From assembly GCA_019117285.1 (NCBI GenBank), contig DXAA01000017.1, positions 1 through 64,000 of the forward strand: a stretch of 64,000 nt of DNA, given 5' to 3'. The notes beneath the pieces are model-generated. The model did no database searches and was not told the origin of the DNA. It was given only the letters and a program-made list of their open reading frames with translations. The DNA comes from Candidatus Limosilactobacillus intestinigallinarum. GTDB lineage: Bacteria > Bacillota > Bacilli > Lactobacillales > Lactobacillaceae. The position numbers and the translations under genes are program-made. Each line of letters begins with the position of its first letter. Positions within the stretch are counted from its first letter, which is position 1. This document shows, piece after piece, positions 33,591 through 43,439 of this stretch.

Positions 33591-36464
33591 GTGATAATTG
33601 TGAAGAAACAGAAAACAGCGCGCCGCAGCAAGCGTAACAAGCAGGCGCCAATATACGCCGTGGTCGACCTGGAGACGACCGGGACCAACGTGAACCACGG
33701 CGATCGGATCATCCAGATCGGCTGCGTGCTGGTCCAAGATGGCCAGATCATCAATCAATTTGAAACCAAGGTCAACCCGCGGGAGAAGATCCCGCACACG
33801 ATCGTCCAGCTGACCGGGATCCGCAACCAAGACGTGCGGCGGGCCCCGCTCTTTGAGGACGTCGCCGGCACGATCTACAGTTTACTGTCGGGGACGATCT
33901 TCGTGGCCCACAACGTCAACTTCGATTTTCCGTTCCTGAACGCAGAACTGGAGCGGGCGGGCTACCCCCAGCTGCCGATTCCGGCGATCGACACGGTGAC
34001 AATGAGTCAGATCCTGTTGCCGACCGCCCAGAGCTTCCGGCTGCGGGACCTGACCAGCAGCCTGGCGATTGAGCACGACCACCCGCACAGCGCGGTTTCC
34101 GATGCCGAGGCGACCGCCCAGCTGCTGATCGACTTGCTCGACCGCCTGCACCACCTGCCGACCCTAACGTTGGGGAAAATCGTCGACTTGAAGCTGGCCC
34201 TGCCCCAGCAGACCAGTGCCGTCTTTGAACACGAACTGGAGCACCGGGTCGACCACCCGCTGCCGCTGGCCGACGACCTCTACGTCAGCCACGGCCTGGT
34301 CCTCCACAAGCAGCGGCCGCTGACCGTTGACAAGACGACCACGGCGCCGCGCTATCCGTCGACCAAGCGGGGGAAGGCCAAGCTTTACGGCGACCACTTG
34401 ACGGTCCGGCCGGTCCAGTCCAAGATGATGAACAGCATCTACAATAACTATACCCACGACGAACCCAAGAACATGATCGTCGAGGCGGGGACCGGGAGCG
34501 GGAAGACCCTGGGCTACCTCCTGCCGCTGAGCTACGTGGCCCATCCCGACAAGCGGATCATCGTCAGCACCGCCACCAACCTCCTCCAGCAGCAGATCGC
34601 CCAGCAGGCGGTCCGCCAACTGAACACGGTCCTGCCGTTTAAGATGAACGCAGTGGTCGTCAAGGGGAATGACCACTACCTGGACCTGGCCAAGTTTGCT
34701 CACTCCCTGAGTGTGATCGAGGAGTCCAAGCTGGTTCAGCTCCTCAAGGCCCGAATCCTGGTCTGGCTGACGGAGACGACCAGCGGGGACCTGGACGAGC
34801 TCAACCTGACCACCCAGCAGTCACCGTACTTCACCGAGATCCGCCACCACGGGGTCAAGAGCCTCAATCCGGCCAGTGAACTCTACCACGACGACTTCCT
34901 CGTCCGCCGCGACCAGCGCCTCAAGCAGGCCAACATCGTGATCACCAACCACGCCTACCTGGTGGCCCACGCCCAGGAACTGGGGGATGGCACCCGGCGG
35001 CCCTACCTGGTGGTCGACGAGGCCCAGCACCTCAGCGACAGCATCCTGCGACGGTCCCGGCGGAGCTTCGACTTCCCCCACCTGCGGACGGCCATCCACG
35101 TCCTGGCCGGTCTGGTCAGCAACGGGGGTGAGCGCAACCTGACCGACATCTTCGCCGATCACGCCCTGGCCGGTTACAACGTCGAGCTCCTGCGCGGCGA
35201 CCTGGCCAACATTGAGGCGGCCCTCAACCGCTTCCAGCAGGCCCTCTACCGGCAGTTCGTCCAGCAGGCGACCGCCGGCGGGGAGAACGAGCTGATCGAG
35301 CAGGAACTGGATAACGCTCAGCTCGCCCGGCTTCTTGACGTCGGGGGGCCGGTGATGATGGACCTGGAGCAGGCCCTGGGCAGCGTCCAGCTGCACTTCT
35401 CCGCCCTCCAGCACATCTTCACCCAGCAGGCCGACCGCTGGCTGCCCAGCGACCGCTACCTGATGAGTCAGTTCCAAAGCCAGATGGCCAAGCTGACCGC
35501 CGCCGATGCCACCTTGAACAAGTACAACGAGACCCTGCGCCAGCGGGGGGATTCGGCGGCCTTCTGGCTCACCATTCGCCAGTCCAGCGAGTACAGCGCG
35601 ATGCGGCTGACCGGGGGCCTGTTGGCGGCCAGCCACTACCTGACCGAAAACGTCTACCCGTACTTCGCCCAGCCGCTGTTCGTCGGCGCGACCCTCTTCT
35701 CGTCGAGCCGGTCCCACTACCTCTACCAGCAGCTGGACCTCGACCGGCAGTCGACCCTGGCCAAGCGCTTCGCCTCGCCGTTTGACTACCAGCAACACGC
35801 CCGGCTCCTGGTGGCTACCGACGCACCGGTGCCGAACCGGCAGAACAACGCTGAATACGTCCGCTACCTGTCCAAGACCATCTACCGGCTGACCAAGCAG
35901 ACCAACTGCCAGACGATGATCCTCTTCAACTCCCTGGTGATGATCGAGCAGGTTTACAGCCAGCTCCGCGAGACCGACCTTTTCGACCAGCGGGACATCC
36001 TGGCCCAGGGGATCACCGGGGGCCGGGAGAAGCTACTCAAGCAGTTCGCCAACGGCAAGAATGCGGTCCTGCTCGGGGCCGCCAGCTTCTGGGAGGGAGT
36101 CGACCTACCGAAGACCGCCCTGGAGCTGTTGATCATCACCCGGCTGCCGTTTGACGCCCCGGATGAGGTCATGACCCGGGCCTACCACGACCTCCTCAAA
36201 CGCCAGGGACGGAACCCCTTCTACAGTGCCGCCCTGCCCAAGGCGACGATGCGCCTGCGTCAGGGGGTTGGCCGCCTGATCCGGACCGCCGACGACTACG
36301 GGGTCGCGGCGATCCTCGATTCCCGCCTCCACAGCCGGCGTTACGGGGCCACGATTTTGAAGAGCTTCCCCAAGGACCTGCCGATCAAGGAATTGCCGAC
36401 GGACCAGCTGGTGGAAGTCGCAAATAATTTCATAAAAAAGAATCATCGCCGCCCCGAAAAGTAA
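33591..36464 (+). CDS. dinG: DinG-family helicase with N-terminal DEDDh exonuclease
   Basis: A 957-residue protein. Residues about 18-185 are a DnaQ-like exonuclease (VVDLETTGTN, AHNVNFDFPFLNAEL, HSAVSDAEATAQLL). The rest is an XPD/DinG helicase: Walker A EAGTGSGKTLGYLLP, Walker B VVDEAQHL (DEAQ rather than DEAH), FWEGVDLPKTAL and RQGVGRLIRT. No iron-sulphur cysteine cluster is visible, as in other Gram-positive exonuclease-DinG fusions. Start GTG at 33591 (33600 possible). First gene ahead of ypmB-like and dnaD, the classic Bacillus order. Confidence 0.93.
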   Translation: MIIVKKQKTARRSKRNKQAPIYAVVDLETTGTNVNHGDRIIQIGCVLVQDGQIINQFETKVNPREKIPHTIVQLTGIRNQDVRRAPLFEDVAGTIYSLLSGTIFVAHNVNFDFPFLNAELERAGYPQLPIPAIDTVTMSQILLPTAQSFRLRDLTSSLAIEHDHPHSAVSDAEATAQLLIDLLDRLHHLPTLTLGKIVDLKLALPQQTSAVFEHELEHRVDHPLPLADDLYVSHGLVLHKQRPLTVDKTTTAPRYPSTKRGKAKLYGDHLTVRPVQSKMMNSIYNNYTHDEPKNMIVEAGTGSGKTLGYLLPLSYVAHPDKRIIVSTATNLLQQQIAQQAVRQLNTVLPFKMNAVVVKGNDHYLDLAKFAHSLSVIEESKLVQLLKARILVWLTETTSGDLDELNLTTQQSPYFTEIRHHGVKSLNPASELYHDDFLVRRDQRLKQANIVITNHAYLVAHAQELGDGTRRPYLVVDEAQHLSDSILRRSRRSFDFPHLRTAIHVLAGLVSNGGERNLTDIFADHALAGYNVELLRGDLANIEAALNRFQQALYRQFVQQATAGGENELIEQELDNAQLARLLDVGGPVMMDLEQALGSVQLHFSALQHIFTQQADRWLPSDRYLMSQFQSQMAKLTAADATLNKYNETLRQRGDSAAFWLTIRQSSEYSAMRLTGGLLAASHYLTENVYPYFAQPLFVGATLFSSSRSHYLYQQLDLDRQSTLAKRFASPFDYQQHARLLVATDAPVPNRQNNAEYVRYLSKTIYRLTKQTNCQTMILFNSLVMIEQVYSQLRETDLFDQRDILAQGITGGREKLLKQFANGKNAVLLGAASFWEGVDLPKTALELLIITRLPFDAPDEVMTRAYHDLLKRQGRNPFYSAALPKATMRLRQGVGRLIRTADDYGVAAILDSRLHSRRYGATILKSFPKDLPIKELPTDQLVEVANNFIKKNHRRPEK

Positions 36465-36500
36465 ATTTTCTGCTATAATCAAAAAGATTAACGTGATTGT

Positions 36501-36517
36501 TGACGAATCGTTCGTCA
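36501..36517 (+). promoter_or_regulatory. Perfect inverted repeat upstream of the ypmB-like gene
   Basis: TGACGAA-tcg-TTCGTCA, 23 bp before the start codon, between dinG and the ypmB-like gene. Could be an operator; not a LexA site because the GAAC/GTTC arms are missing. Confidence 0.35.
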
Positions 36518-36539
36518 GACGTAAGAAGGGAATAATTAC

Positions 36540-37058
36540 ATGCAAAGTCGTCGCGAAGTGCAGCGGGAGCAGAGTCGAGGTTCGGCGCTGCGCACGATTC
36601 GAAATATACTACTTACGATCCTGGTAGTGCTGCTGCTGGGCTGGAGTGTCTACGCGGTTGCCAACCAACCCCGGGTCGCCGCCCGTCGGCAGACGATCTC
36701 CCTGGCTGAGAAGTACGCCCACCTGCACAGTCCGGGTCGCTTCTACATCTTTAACCGGGAGAGCACCTACTACACGGTGGCCGGTAAAAACCAGGCTAAC
36801 CAACCGATCCTGGTGATCGTTCCCCAGCACGGGGGCAACATCCGGGTGGTTAAACAGAGTACGGGCGTCAGCGAGCAGCAGGTACGGACACTGGTCACCT
36901 CAACCCGGCACCCGGCCCAGATCCTGAAGGTCGCCCCCGGGGTTTTCAACAACAAGGTGGTGTGGGAGGTTACCTACCGCAACCACAAGGGGAGCCTGTG
37001 CTACGACCTGATTAACTTCAAGAATGGTCGCTACATTCAAAATATCAATAACCTGTAA
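36540..37058 (+). CDS. YpmB-like (DUF5590) membrane-anchored protein
   Basis: A 172-residue protein with a basic N-terminus, one membrane helix (about 22-44) and an extracytoplasmic PepSY-like region (residues 55-172: FYIFNRESTYYTVAG, WEVTYRNHKGSLCYDLINF). Its place between dinG and dnaD matches ypmB of Bacillus. Function in that family is not well defined. Confidence 0.8.
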   Translation: MQSRREVQREQSRGSALRTIRNILLTILVVLLLGWSVYAVANQPRVAARRQTISLAEKYAHLHSPGRFYIFNRESTYYTVAGKNQANQPILVIVPQHGGNIRVVKQSTGVSEQQVRTLVTSTRHPAQILKVAPGVFNNKVVWEVTYRNHKGSLCYDLINFKNGRYIQNINNL

Positions 37059-37125
37059 TTTTAAGCAAGAGGAGTTGTAACCGCGGTTATGATTCCTCTC
37101 TTAGTTTGTCATGAAGGGAACGGTG

Positions 37126-37845
37126 ATGATTGTGACAGAAGAAACACCACTGCAGCGCTACATCCGGGCGGGGCAGACGACGATCAGCAACCTGCTGATT
37201 CACCACTACAAGCAGATCGGCCTGTCGACGGCCCAGCTGGTCCTGTACCTGCAGTTCAAGTCCTACCAGGACCGGGGGACGATGAATCCGGACGTCCGGG
37301 TGATTGCCAAGAACCTCGGCACGACCGAGACCCAGGTCTTCAACCAGCTCCACCAGATGATGACCAACCACCTGGTCAAGCAGGGGATGCGCCAGCTGCC
37401 CGACGGTAAGGAGGACGCCATCTATGACTTCACCCCATTGCTCAACAAGCTGGCCCTCCTGGAGGATCAGTCGACCACGGCGGACCAGGAGGCGGCCAAC
37501 CAGAACGACCGGCAACAGACCTTCGCCACCCTGGAGAGCGAGTTTGGACGGCCACTATCGTCGATGGAGCTGCAGATCGTCAACGACTGGCTGGATAAGG
37601 ACGATTACTCCCCGGTCATGATTAAGCTGGCCCTTCGCCAGGCGGTGCTGAATAGCGCCCTCAACCTCCAGTACATGGAGCGAATCCTGCAGAGCTGGGC
37701 CCACCAGGGGCTGCGGACTGAACACGACATCAACGAACACGAGCGCCAGTTCGAGAACCGGCGGACGGGTCAGGCTACCGACCGGCAGGGGAGTCAGCCT
37801 CACCCGGCCGGGCCCAAGATCCCGATCTACAAACTCGGCGAATAA
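37126..37845 (+). CDS. dnaD: Primosome protein DnaD
   Basis: A 239-residue DnaD: N-terminal winged helix (LLIHHYKQIGLSTAQLVLYL, VIAKNLGTTETQVFNQL) and C-terminal DnaD-like domain (about 120-205: FGRPLSSMELQIVNDWL, LQYMERILQSW). It loads the helicase with DnaA/DnaB/DnaI at oriC and at restart. It ends GPKIPIYKLGE, the tail corresponding to the IPxY partner or DNA-contact peptide; the same tail occurs in the protein at 48141. Start at 37126 is set by AAGGGA 6 nt upstream. Confidence 0.93.
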   Translation: MIVTEETPLQRYIRAGQTTISNLLIHHYKQIGLSTAQLVLYLQFKSYQDRGTMNPDVRVIAKNLGTTETQVFNQLHQMMTNHLVKQGMRQLPDGKEDAIYDFTPLLNKLALLEDQSTTADQEAANQNDRQQTFATLESEFGRPLSSMELQIVNDWLDKDDYSPVMIKLALRQAVLNSALNLQYMERILQSWAHQGLRTEHDINEHERQFENRRTGQATDRQGSQPHPAGPKIPIYKLGE

Positions 37846-37863
37846 CAGAAAGGAATGAATGAA

Positions 37864-38799
37864 ATGCAAAACGCGTCACACCAAGTCATGAAGGGGATCG
37901 GGATTGCCGCTTTGGCCTCGACCATGTGGGGGGTCTCCGGAACGACCCTCCAGCTGATCTCCCAGAATCTGGCCATCCCGGCCACCTGGATGCTCTCCGT
38001 CCGCACCCTGGTCACCGGGGTCATCCTGTTGGTGGTCAGTGCCTTCATGTATGGCAAGCGGATCTTTAACGTCTTTACCAGCCGGGGTTCGACCATCTCG
38101 GTGGTCACCTATGCCATCTTCGGCCTGATGGCTAACCTCTTGACCTTCTACTACGCCATTCAGCGGGGGAACGCCTCGGCGGCCACGATTCTGCAGTACC
38201 TGTCGCCGCTGTTCATCGTGCTCGGTGGGGTCGTCTTCCTGCACCGCCGGCCGTTCCGCAGTGACATTCTCGCCTTCATCATCGCCCTGTTGGGGGTCGT
38301 GTTGAGCATCACCCGGGGCAACATCACCAAGCTGGCGATTCCGTTTGACTCCCTGTTGTGGGGGATCGGCTCCGGGATCACGGCGGCCTTCTACGTGGTC
38401 TTGCCCCAAAAGGCGGCCGAAAAGAACCCGCCGATCGTCGTCCTCGGCTGGGGGACGATGATTGCCGGGATCCTCTTCAACCTTTACCGGCCGTTCTGGG
38501 TCAACCCACCGCAAATTTCCACGACCCTGGTGGCTTCGGTCGGCACCGTGGTCCTGTTTGGGACGATCTTGCCGTTCGGACTGCTGATGGAGGCCACCAA
38601 GTTCGCCCCGTCGGACGTGGTCAGCATCATGGATGCCCTCCAGCCGATCGTCACCTCAATTCTGAGTGTGATCTTCTTCCACCTGGTCCTCAACTGGGTC
38701 GAGATCCTGGGAATCATCCTGGTCATCCTGGCCATCTACATCCTGCAGGAGGGCCGCCGCCGGAAGCTCAAGGGCATCGAAGAAACTATGCATTATTAA
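37864..38799 (+). CDS. EamA (DMT-superfamily) transporter
   Basis: A 311-residue protein with ten helices as two EamA repeats (about 10-145 and 158-300); the second has EATKFAPSDVVSIMDALQPIVT, typical of the fold. Likely metabolite exporter or importer; substrate unknown. Start at 37864 is preferred because AGAAAGGA precedes it with 9-nt spacing; ATG at 37855 touches that site. Confidence 0.88.
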   Translation: MQNASHQVMKGIGIAALASTMWGVSGTTLQLISQNLAIPATWMLSVRTLVTGVILLVVSAFMYGKRIFNVFTSRGSTISVVTYAIFGLMANLLTFYYAIQRGNASAATILQYLSPLFIVLGGVVFLHRRPFRSDILAFIIALLGVVLSITRGNITKLAIPFDSLLWGIGSGITAAFYVVLPQKAAEKNPPIVVLGWGTMIAGILFNLYRPFWVNPPQISTTLVASVGTVVLFGTILPFGLLMEATKFAPSDVVSIMDALQPIVTSILSVIFFHLVLNWVEILGIILVILAIYILQEGRRRKLKGIEETMHY

Positions 38800-38804
38800 A
38801 GAAC

Positions 38805-38845
38805 AAGGGACCGCGACATGGCTGCTGCGGTCCCTTATTTTAGTT
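38805..38845 (+). terminator. Terminator of the EamA gene
   Basis: AAGGGACCGC / GCGGTCCCTT perfect arms followed by ATTTTAGTTTT. Confidence 0.8.
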
Positions 38846-38856
38846 TTAAACCAAGA

Positions 38857-38890
38857 AAGCACTGCGTTTCGAATTTGAGACGCAGTGCTT
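38857..38890 (-). terminator. Terminator of pbp1A
   Basis: AAGCACTGCGTTTC / GAGACGCAGTGCTT arms; on the minus strand the stem is followed by TTTCTTGG, fitting the 3' end of the pbp1A transcript. Confidence 0.65.
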
Positions 38891-38908
38891 TTGCTTGCGA
38901 TGATAATC

Positions 38909-41209
38909 CTATTGACCGCTATTGGCCGGTTGCGCCGGGGCCGATGAAGCCGCGGAACTCGATGAGGAAGCTGCCGGTGCCGACGAGCTGCTTGCGGCAG
39001 AGGAGGCCGCTGATGATGAGGCACTGGTCGTGGAAGACTCGCCGCTGGCATGGCGGCTGCCACTCTCACTGCTGGAGGCACTGCTGCCGCTCTCGCTCCG
39101 GCTGGAACCGGAGGAAGCAGACGTGGAGCTGCTACTGGTGTCTTCACCGCTGTCGTCGTCAATGTCATCGGCGGCGTACTCGAGGGCCCACTTGGAGTCC
39201 TTGATGACTAGCTGGCGCTTGCCATTGACCCGGACGGCCTCGACCGTGTCGGGCATCGACCAGTTGCTAGCGTGGTTCTGACTGTCGAGGTATGACATCA
39301 GATCCTTGTAAAGCAGGATGGCGGACTGGGTACCAGAATCACTGAGGCCTGGTGACTGCATCGGGTGGTCATACCCGGTCCAGACGGCGATCGAGTAGTT
39401 CTTGGTGTAACCAGCCATCCACGAATCCATGGCGCCGGAGTGACCACTGCCAGATGGGTAGTTGGTCGTCCCGGTCTTCCCGGCCTGGTTAACGCCATCG
39501 AGCTTGGCTGAGCTGGCACTCCCTTGTTCAGAGGCGTTGAAGACGCCCTTGAGCATGTCGGTGATCATGTAGGCTGTGGCCCGGCTCATGGCCCGCTTAC
39601 CGTGCGGGTTGAACTGCTTGACGTTGCCATCCTGGGTGGTGATGGAACTGATGTAGTAAGGCTTGTAGTAGGTCCCCCCGTTAGCAAAGGCCGCGTAGGC
39701 TGCGGAGACCTGGAGTGGTGAGATGTAGAGGGCGATCCCACTCTGCAGGGTGTATGGATCCTTCTGGGAGATCCCCAGCCCGTTGACAAAGTCGGTGGCC
39801 CGCTTGATGCCGACCTGCTGGAGGGTCCGGATGGCCGGGACGTTCCGTGATTGGACGAGGGCGGCCCGCATCGTCATTGAACCCTTGTACTTGTTATCAA
39901 AGTCCCGCAGAACCTTGTTGGTACCTGGGTAGACGAAGCGCGTATCCTGAACCTGCTTGAAGGTTGGCCATTGCAGGTATTCGATGGCCGGACCGTAGTC
40001 CATCAGCGGCTTGGCCGTCGAACCAGAACTCCGGTTGGTCTGGACGGCCCGGTTCAGACCGTAGACGACGTTACCGGTGTGGCGACCACCGAGCATGGCC
40101 ACGATCTGCCCATTATGGGGATCGGTGACGGCGACCCCGGTCTGCATGTTGTTGCCCTGGAAGGAGACGGTGTTGTTCGCAGCGTCGTAGAGGTGTTCCT
40201 GGGCGTCGAGGTCGAGGTTGGTGTGGACCCGCAGACCGTCGCTGTACGGGTTATAACCGCGGGCTTCCAGGTCGGCCAGCACCTGCTTGACGTAGGCGTC
40301 GACGACCTTTTCCTTGACCCCAGTCCCGTTGCCAGAGGTGTTCCCGTGGTCGGGATCCAGACCGGCAGTGATGCTTTCACTGGCCGCCTGGTTGGCCTGG
40401 GCCTGGGAGATGTACTTGCTACGGACCATGGCATTTAAGACCTCGTTTCGCCGTTGGGTGGCGTACTTGGTGTTGTTAGCCAGGGGGTTATAGTAGGATG
40501 GCGACTGCGGCATCCCGGCGAGCAGGGCCGTCTGGGAGAGGTCCAGCTGGTCGAGGTCCTTACCGAAGTAATACTGGGACGCGGTCTGCATCCCGTAGAC
40601 CCCGTTCCCCATGTAGACCTTGTTGATGTAGAAGTCGAGGATCTGGTTCTTACTGAAGTGCCGTTCGACGTTGATGGCCAGCCAGGCTTCCTGGGCCTTG
40701 CGCTTGAAGGTCCGGTCTGAGGCGGCCGTCGAGAAGACCGACAGCTTGACCAGCTGCTGGGTCAGGGTACTTCCCCCCTGCATCCCGGCGGAACGGCCAA
40801 AGATGTTGGCGGTAGCGGCCCCCATGATCCGAATCGGGTCGACCCCGTGGTGCTTGTAGAAGCGCCGGTCCTCGATGGCAACCACCGCGTGCTTGAGGTT
40901 GTCCGGCACCTGGTTGCTCTTGGCAACCTCACGCTTCTGGGCCCCCAGCCGGGAGATGATCCGGTTCTGGTCGTCGTAGATCGTGGTGGTGCTCTGCCCG
41001 GCTAGCTCGCTGCGGCTGATCCGCGGGGCGCTCGAGGCGTAGTAGAAGAAGAGGGCGGTTCCCGCCACGAACAGCAGGACGATGATCCCGAGAATCCAGA
41101 GGAGGATTCGTTTGACGAGCCCCTTGTGGCGTGGTTCATCGTCGTAGTCATAGTCGTCGTAGTCAGACCGGTGGCGGTCACTGCGACGCGGTTGATCATT
41201 ACTTGTCAT
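38909..41209 (-). CDS. pbp1A: Class A penicillin-binding protein 1A
   Basis: A 766-residue bifunctional peptidoglycan synthase. A charged cytoplasmic start rich in D/Y (about 1-28) precedes one membrane helix (33-54), then a glycosyltransferase domain (AIEDRRFYKHHG, GGSTLTQQLVKL) and a transpeptidase domain with SxxK (SGSTAKP), SRN and KTGTT motifs. The last 85 or so residues are a low-complexity Ser/Ala tail. It overlaps recU by 11 bp, the usual recU-pbp1 arrangement in Firmicutes that couples wall growth with chromosome segregation. Confidence 0.95.
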   Translation of the reverse strand: MTSNDQPRRSDRHRSDYDDYDYDDEPRHKGLVKRILLWILGIIVLLFVAGTALFFYYASSAPRISRSELAGQSTTTIYDDQNRIISRLGAQKREVAKSNQVPDNLKHAVVAIEDRRFYKHHGVDPIRIMGAATANIFGRSAGMQGGSTLTQQLVKLSVFSTAASDRTFKRKAQEAWLAINVERHFSKNQILDFYINKVYMGNGVYGMQTASQYYFGKDLDQLDLSQTALLAGMPQSPSYYNPLANNTKYATQRRNEVLNAMVRSKYISQAQANQAASESITAGLDPDHGNTSGNGTGVKEKVVDAYVKQVLADLEARGYNPYSDGLRVHTNLDLDAQEHLYDAANNTVSFQGNNMQTGVAVTDPHNGQIVAMLGGRHTGNVVYGLNRAVQTNRSSGSTAKPLMDYGPAIEYLQWPTFKQVQDTRFVYPGTNKVLRDFDNKYKGSMTMRAALVQSRNVPAIRTLQQVGIKRATDFVNGLGISQKDPYTLQSGIALYISPLQVSAAYAAFANGGTYYKPYYISSITTQDGNVKQFNPHGKRAMSRATAYMITDMLKGVFNASEQGSASSAKLDGVNQAGKTGTTNYPSGSGHSGAMDSWMAGYTKNYSIAVWTGYDHPMQSPGLSDSGTQSAILLYKDLMSYLDSQNHASNWSMPDTVEAVRVNGKRQLVIKDSKWALEYAADDIDDDSGEDTSSSSTSASSGSSRSESGSSASSSESGSRHASGESSTTSASSSAASSAASSSSAPAASSSSSAASSAPAQPANSGQ

Positions 41210-41843
41210 GATAGACTCCTTTGTGTTCGGCAGCGATGATCTGGTCGACTGCCTTTAAATATGGTAGACGGGGATTGAGCTGGTATTCAATCTGGAACCC
41301 CCAGCGTTGAATATCAGGCAACGTGATCGATTTGCGGCCACCTTGATCCTGCTCGTCCCAATAATGGAATAGAATAGTTGCTGGTAATAGGTAGACGAGG
41401 TCCAGGTCGGTAAACTTGATGAAGGCAAAACAAATCCCGCCTTGGTTGACACACTCCCGCATATGGTTGATCTGGTGGGGATGAAAGTTCTTCAGGGGGA
41501 AGGAGCGGCGGTTGCGCGTCTCCTTGGCATCGAAGTCGATGTAGCGTCCCTTGTAGATGCCGTTGTAGTCGGTCGTCGACGGGCGGCGGAAGTAGGCCTC
41601 CCGGATCACGGCCGCGCTCCGCTTCGGGTAATCGACCTTGACCAACTGGATTGGGGTTGGTTTCTTGTGGATCACCGCGATGTGGCGGGCCAGGTAGTAC
41701 TGGTTGCTGTGGTTGATCTCATCCTCGAGCGACATCCCCCGCTTGGCGTAGATTGACCGGTGGGGGGTCGGTAGGTCACGGTTGGCATGGTATGCCTGCC
41801 GCGGGCGTTGGCCATTGGGATAGTGAATCGTCATTTTTTGCAT
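41199..41843 (-). CDS. recU: Holliday junction resolvase RecU
   Basis: A 214-residue resolvase: IHYPNGQ near the start, RGMSLEDEINHSNQYY, the nuclease core DYNGIYKGRYIDFDAKETRN (D, E and K of the PD-(D/E)XK site) and HPHQINHM. Start at ATG 41843 just after GGAGAGTG; ATG 41834 aligns better with Bacillus RecU and is possible. First gene of recU-pbp1A. Confidence 0.93.
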   Translation of the reverse strand: MQKMTIHYPNGQRPRQAYHANRDLPTPHRSIYAKRGMSLEDEINHSNQYYLARHIAVIHKKPTPIQLVKVDYPKRSAAVIREAYFRRPSTTDYNGIYKGRYIDFDAKETRNRRSFPLKNFHPHQINHMRECVNQGGICFAFIKFTDLDLVYLLPATILFHYWDEQDQGGRKSITLPDIQRWGFQIEYQLNPRLPYLKAVDQIIAAEHKGVYHDK

Positions 41844-41921
41844 CACTCTCCTAACTAGCCTTATATTATACCAGAATGTCGGTTAAAATAATGATACAGA
41901 AATGTTACGGAGGTGGGTTTC

Positions 41922-42494
41922 GTGCGCCGTTTATGGGTAACCGGCTATCGCAGCTATGAATTGAACGTGTTTAAAGATGACGATCCCAAGGTCCAGGTCA
42001 TCAAGCAGGTCCTGACCGACAACCTCAAGAACTACCTGGAGGAGGATGAGGAAGAGTGCTGGCTGATCACGGGGCCTCAGATGGGGGTCGAGCGCTGGGC
42101 CCTGGAATGCGGCCTGGCACTCAAGGATGATTACCCCCAGGTCCGGCTGGCCCTGATGGAGCCGTACACAGCATTTGACCAGCGCTGGAACGAGGCAAAC
42201 CAGGAGAAGCTGGCGGTGATCAAGGGCAAGGTTGACTTCACGGCCCCGGTCACCGACCACCCCTACCAGTCGCCCCAGCAGTTGCGGACCTACCAGCGCT
42301 TCATGCTGACCCACACGGACGCCATGCTGATGGTCTACGATCCCGAATATGAAGGTAAGCCCCAGTATGACTACCGCCGGGCCCGGCAGTACCAGGAGCA
42401 GGGGGACTACCCGATCACGTTGATCGACTTTGACGAGCTCCAGGAGGCGGCGGTGGAGTGGCAGGAAGCACAACGCGATAAAAATCAGGAATGA
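41922..42494 (+). CDS. ypsA: DUF1273 (YpsA) family protein
   Basis: A 190-residue SLOG/Rossmann-like protein. LWVTGYRSYELNVF, ITGPQMGVERWALE, LALMEPYTAFDQRWNE and YRRARQY identify YpsA, which is linked to cell division in Bacillus and Staphylococcus; biochemical activity unknown. GTG start at 41922 lies 8 nt from GGAGG. Divergent from recU and directly upstream of gpsB. Confidence 0.93.
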   Translation: MRRLWVTGYRSYELNVFKDDDPKVQVIKQVLTDNLKNYLEEDEEECWLITGPQMGVERWALECGLALKDDYPQVRLALMEPYTAFDQRWNEANQEKLAVIKGKVDFTAPVTDHPYQSPQQLRTYQRFMLTHTDAMLMVYDPEYEGKPQYDYRRARQYQEQGDYPITLIDFDELQEAAVEWQEAQRDKNQE

Positions 42495-42568
42495 CCCCTT
42501 GAATTTATGAAGAGATTTGGTAAAATGATTATTGTGTCACGGATAGCTAAATAATTGAGGTGTTTGAG

Positions 42569-42934
42569 TTGGATAACATAAAGTTTACGCCGCAAGATAT
42601 CTTGCATAAGCAGTTTAAGGAAAAAAACATTGGGAAGGGCTACGACGAAGCAGATGTTGACGCCTTTCTGGATGATGTTATCAAGGACTACGACACTTAC
42701 AACAAGGAGCTTGACCGCTTAAACAGTGAAAACGAACGCCTGCGCGCCAAGGTTGACGAGTTGAACCGCCAGGTCGAGGTGGGGTCGACGATGAGTGCCC
42801 ACACCAACAACCAGCAGCCGGTTTCCAACGCCACCAACATGGACATCCTGAAGCGTTTGTCCAACCTGGAGCGGCGGGTCTTCGGTTCTCAGATCAATGA
42901 GGGCCAGGGTCAAGACGACTCCCACCTGCTATAG
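42569..42934 (+). CDS. gpsB: Cell-division coordinator GpsB
   Basis: A 121-residue DivIVA-like protein. [19 protein letters not shown] and [18 protein letters not shown] form the membrane-binding N-terminal part; a coiled coil (about 35-70) and a C-terminal trimerisation helix ([14 protein letters not shown]) follow. It moves PBP1 between the septum and side wall, so its closeness to pbp1A is functional. TTG start at 42569 with TTGAGG. Confidence 0.93.
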   Translation: MDNIKFTPQDILHKQFKEKNIGKGYDEADVDAFLDDVIKDYDTYNKELDRLNSENERLRAKVDELNRQVEVGSTMSAHTNNQQPVSNATNMDILKRLSNLERRVFGSQINEGQGQDDSHLL

Positions 42935-42958
42935 GATACGTTATTAAAACTGAATATT

Positions 42959-43344
42959 TTGCAAGCTTTGGGTAATTGAGCACAGCAATTGTTGTGTTAG
43001 GAAGGTCCATGCTCGCACAGGCTGCGATGCCTGTAGTGTTTGTGCTCGCTGAAAAAATAAGGCGGGGCACCGATTCTTCGGTGACGGCGGAAAAAACGGC
43101 TAAGGTTTTCTATGCCCGAGTATTCCTGAAAAGTGCCACAGTGACGATACAGGTCGGGAAACCGTCCTGGTGGAACGCGGTAAACCCCTCAAGCGGTAAA
43201 CCCAAACTACGGTAGGGGAGCTTTGGATAACGAATTGAAGTGATTCCAGGGGAGAGCTTTTGCTCTGAGATAGATGATTACCTCGGGGCCATCATTACCT
43301 GGTGGTGGTCCTACGACAAAACATGGCCTACAGATGCTTGCAAA
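42959..43344 (+). ncRNA. rnpB: RNase P RNA, type B
   Basis: About 385 nt. Conserved blocks: AGGAAGGTCCATGCTCGCAC near the 5' end, GTGCCACAGTGACGA, GTGGAACGCGGTAAACCCCT, AAACCCAAACTACGGTAGGGGAGC and the 3' end AAAACATGGCCTACAGA. Ends pair through TTGCAAGC (42959-42966) and GCTTGCAA (43336-43343). Position after gpsB is conserved in Firmicutes. It removes the 5' leader from tRNA precursors. Confidence 0.95.
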
Positions 43345-43349
43345 CAGGT

Positions 43350-43374
43350 GCCCGGATTCGTCCGGGTTTTTTTA
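43350..43374 (+). terminator. Terminator of rnpB
   Basis: CCCGG-attcg-TCCGGG stem followed by TTTTTTT. Confidence 0.85.
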
Positions 43375-43439
43375 TTTTAAAAATTGGCGCGGGTATATAA
43401 TGAACTTATCCGTAAACAATGACAAAGGAGTGGATTTGA

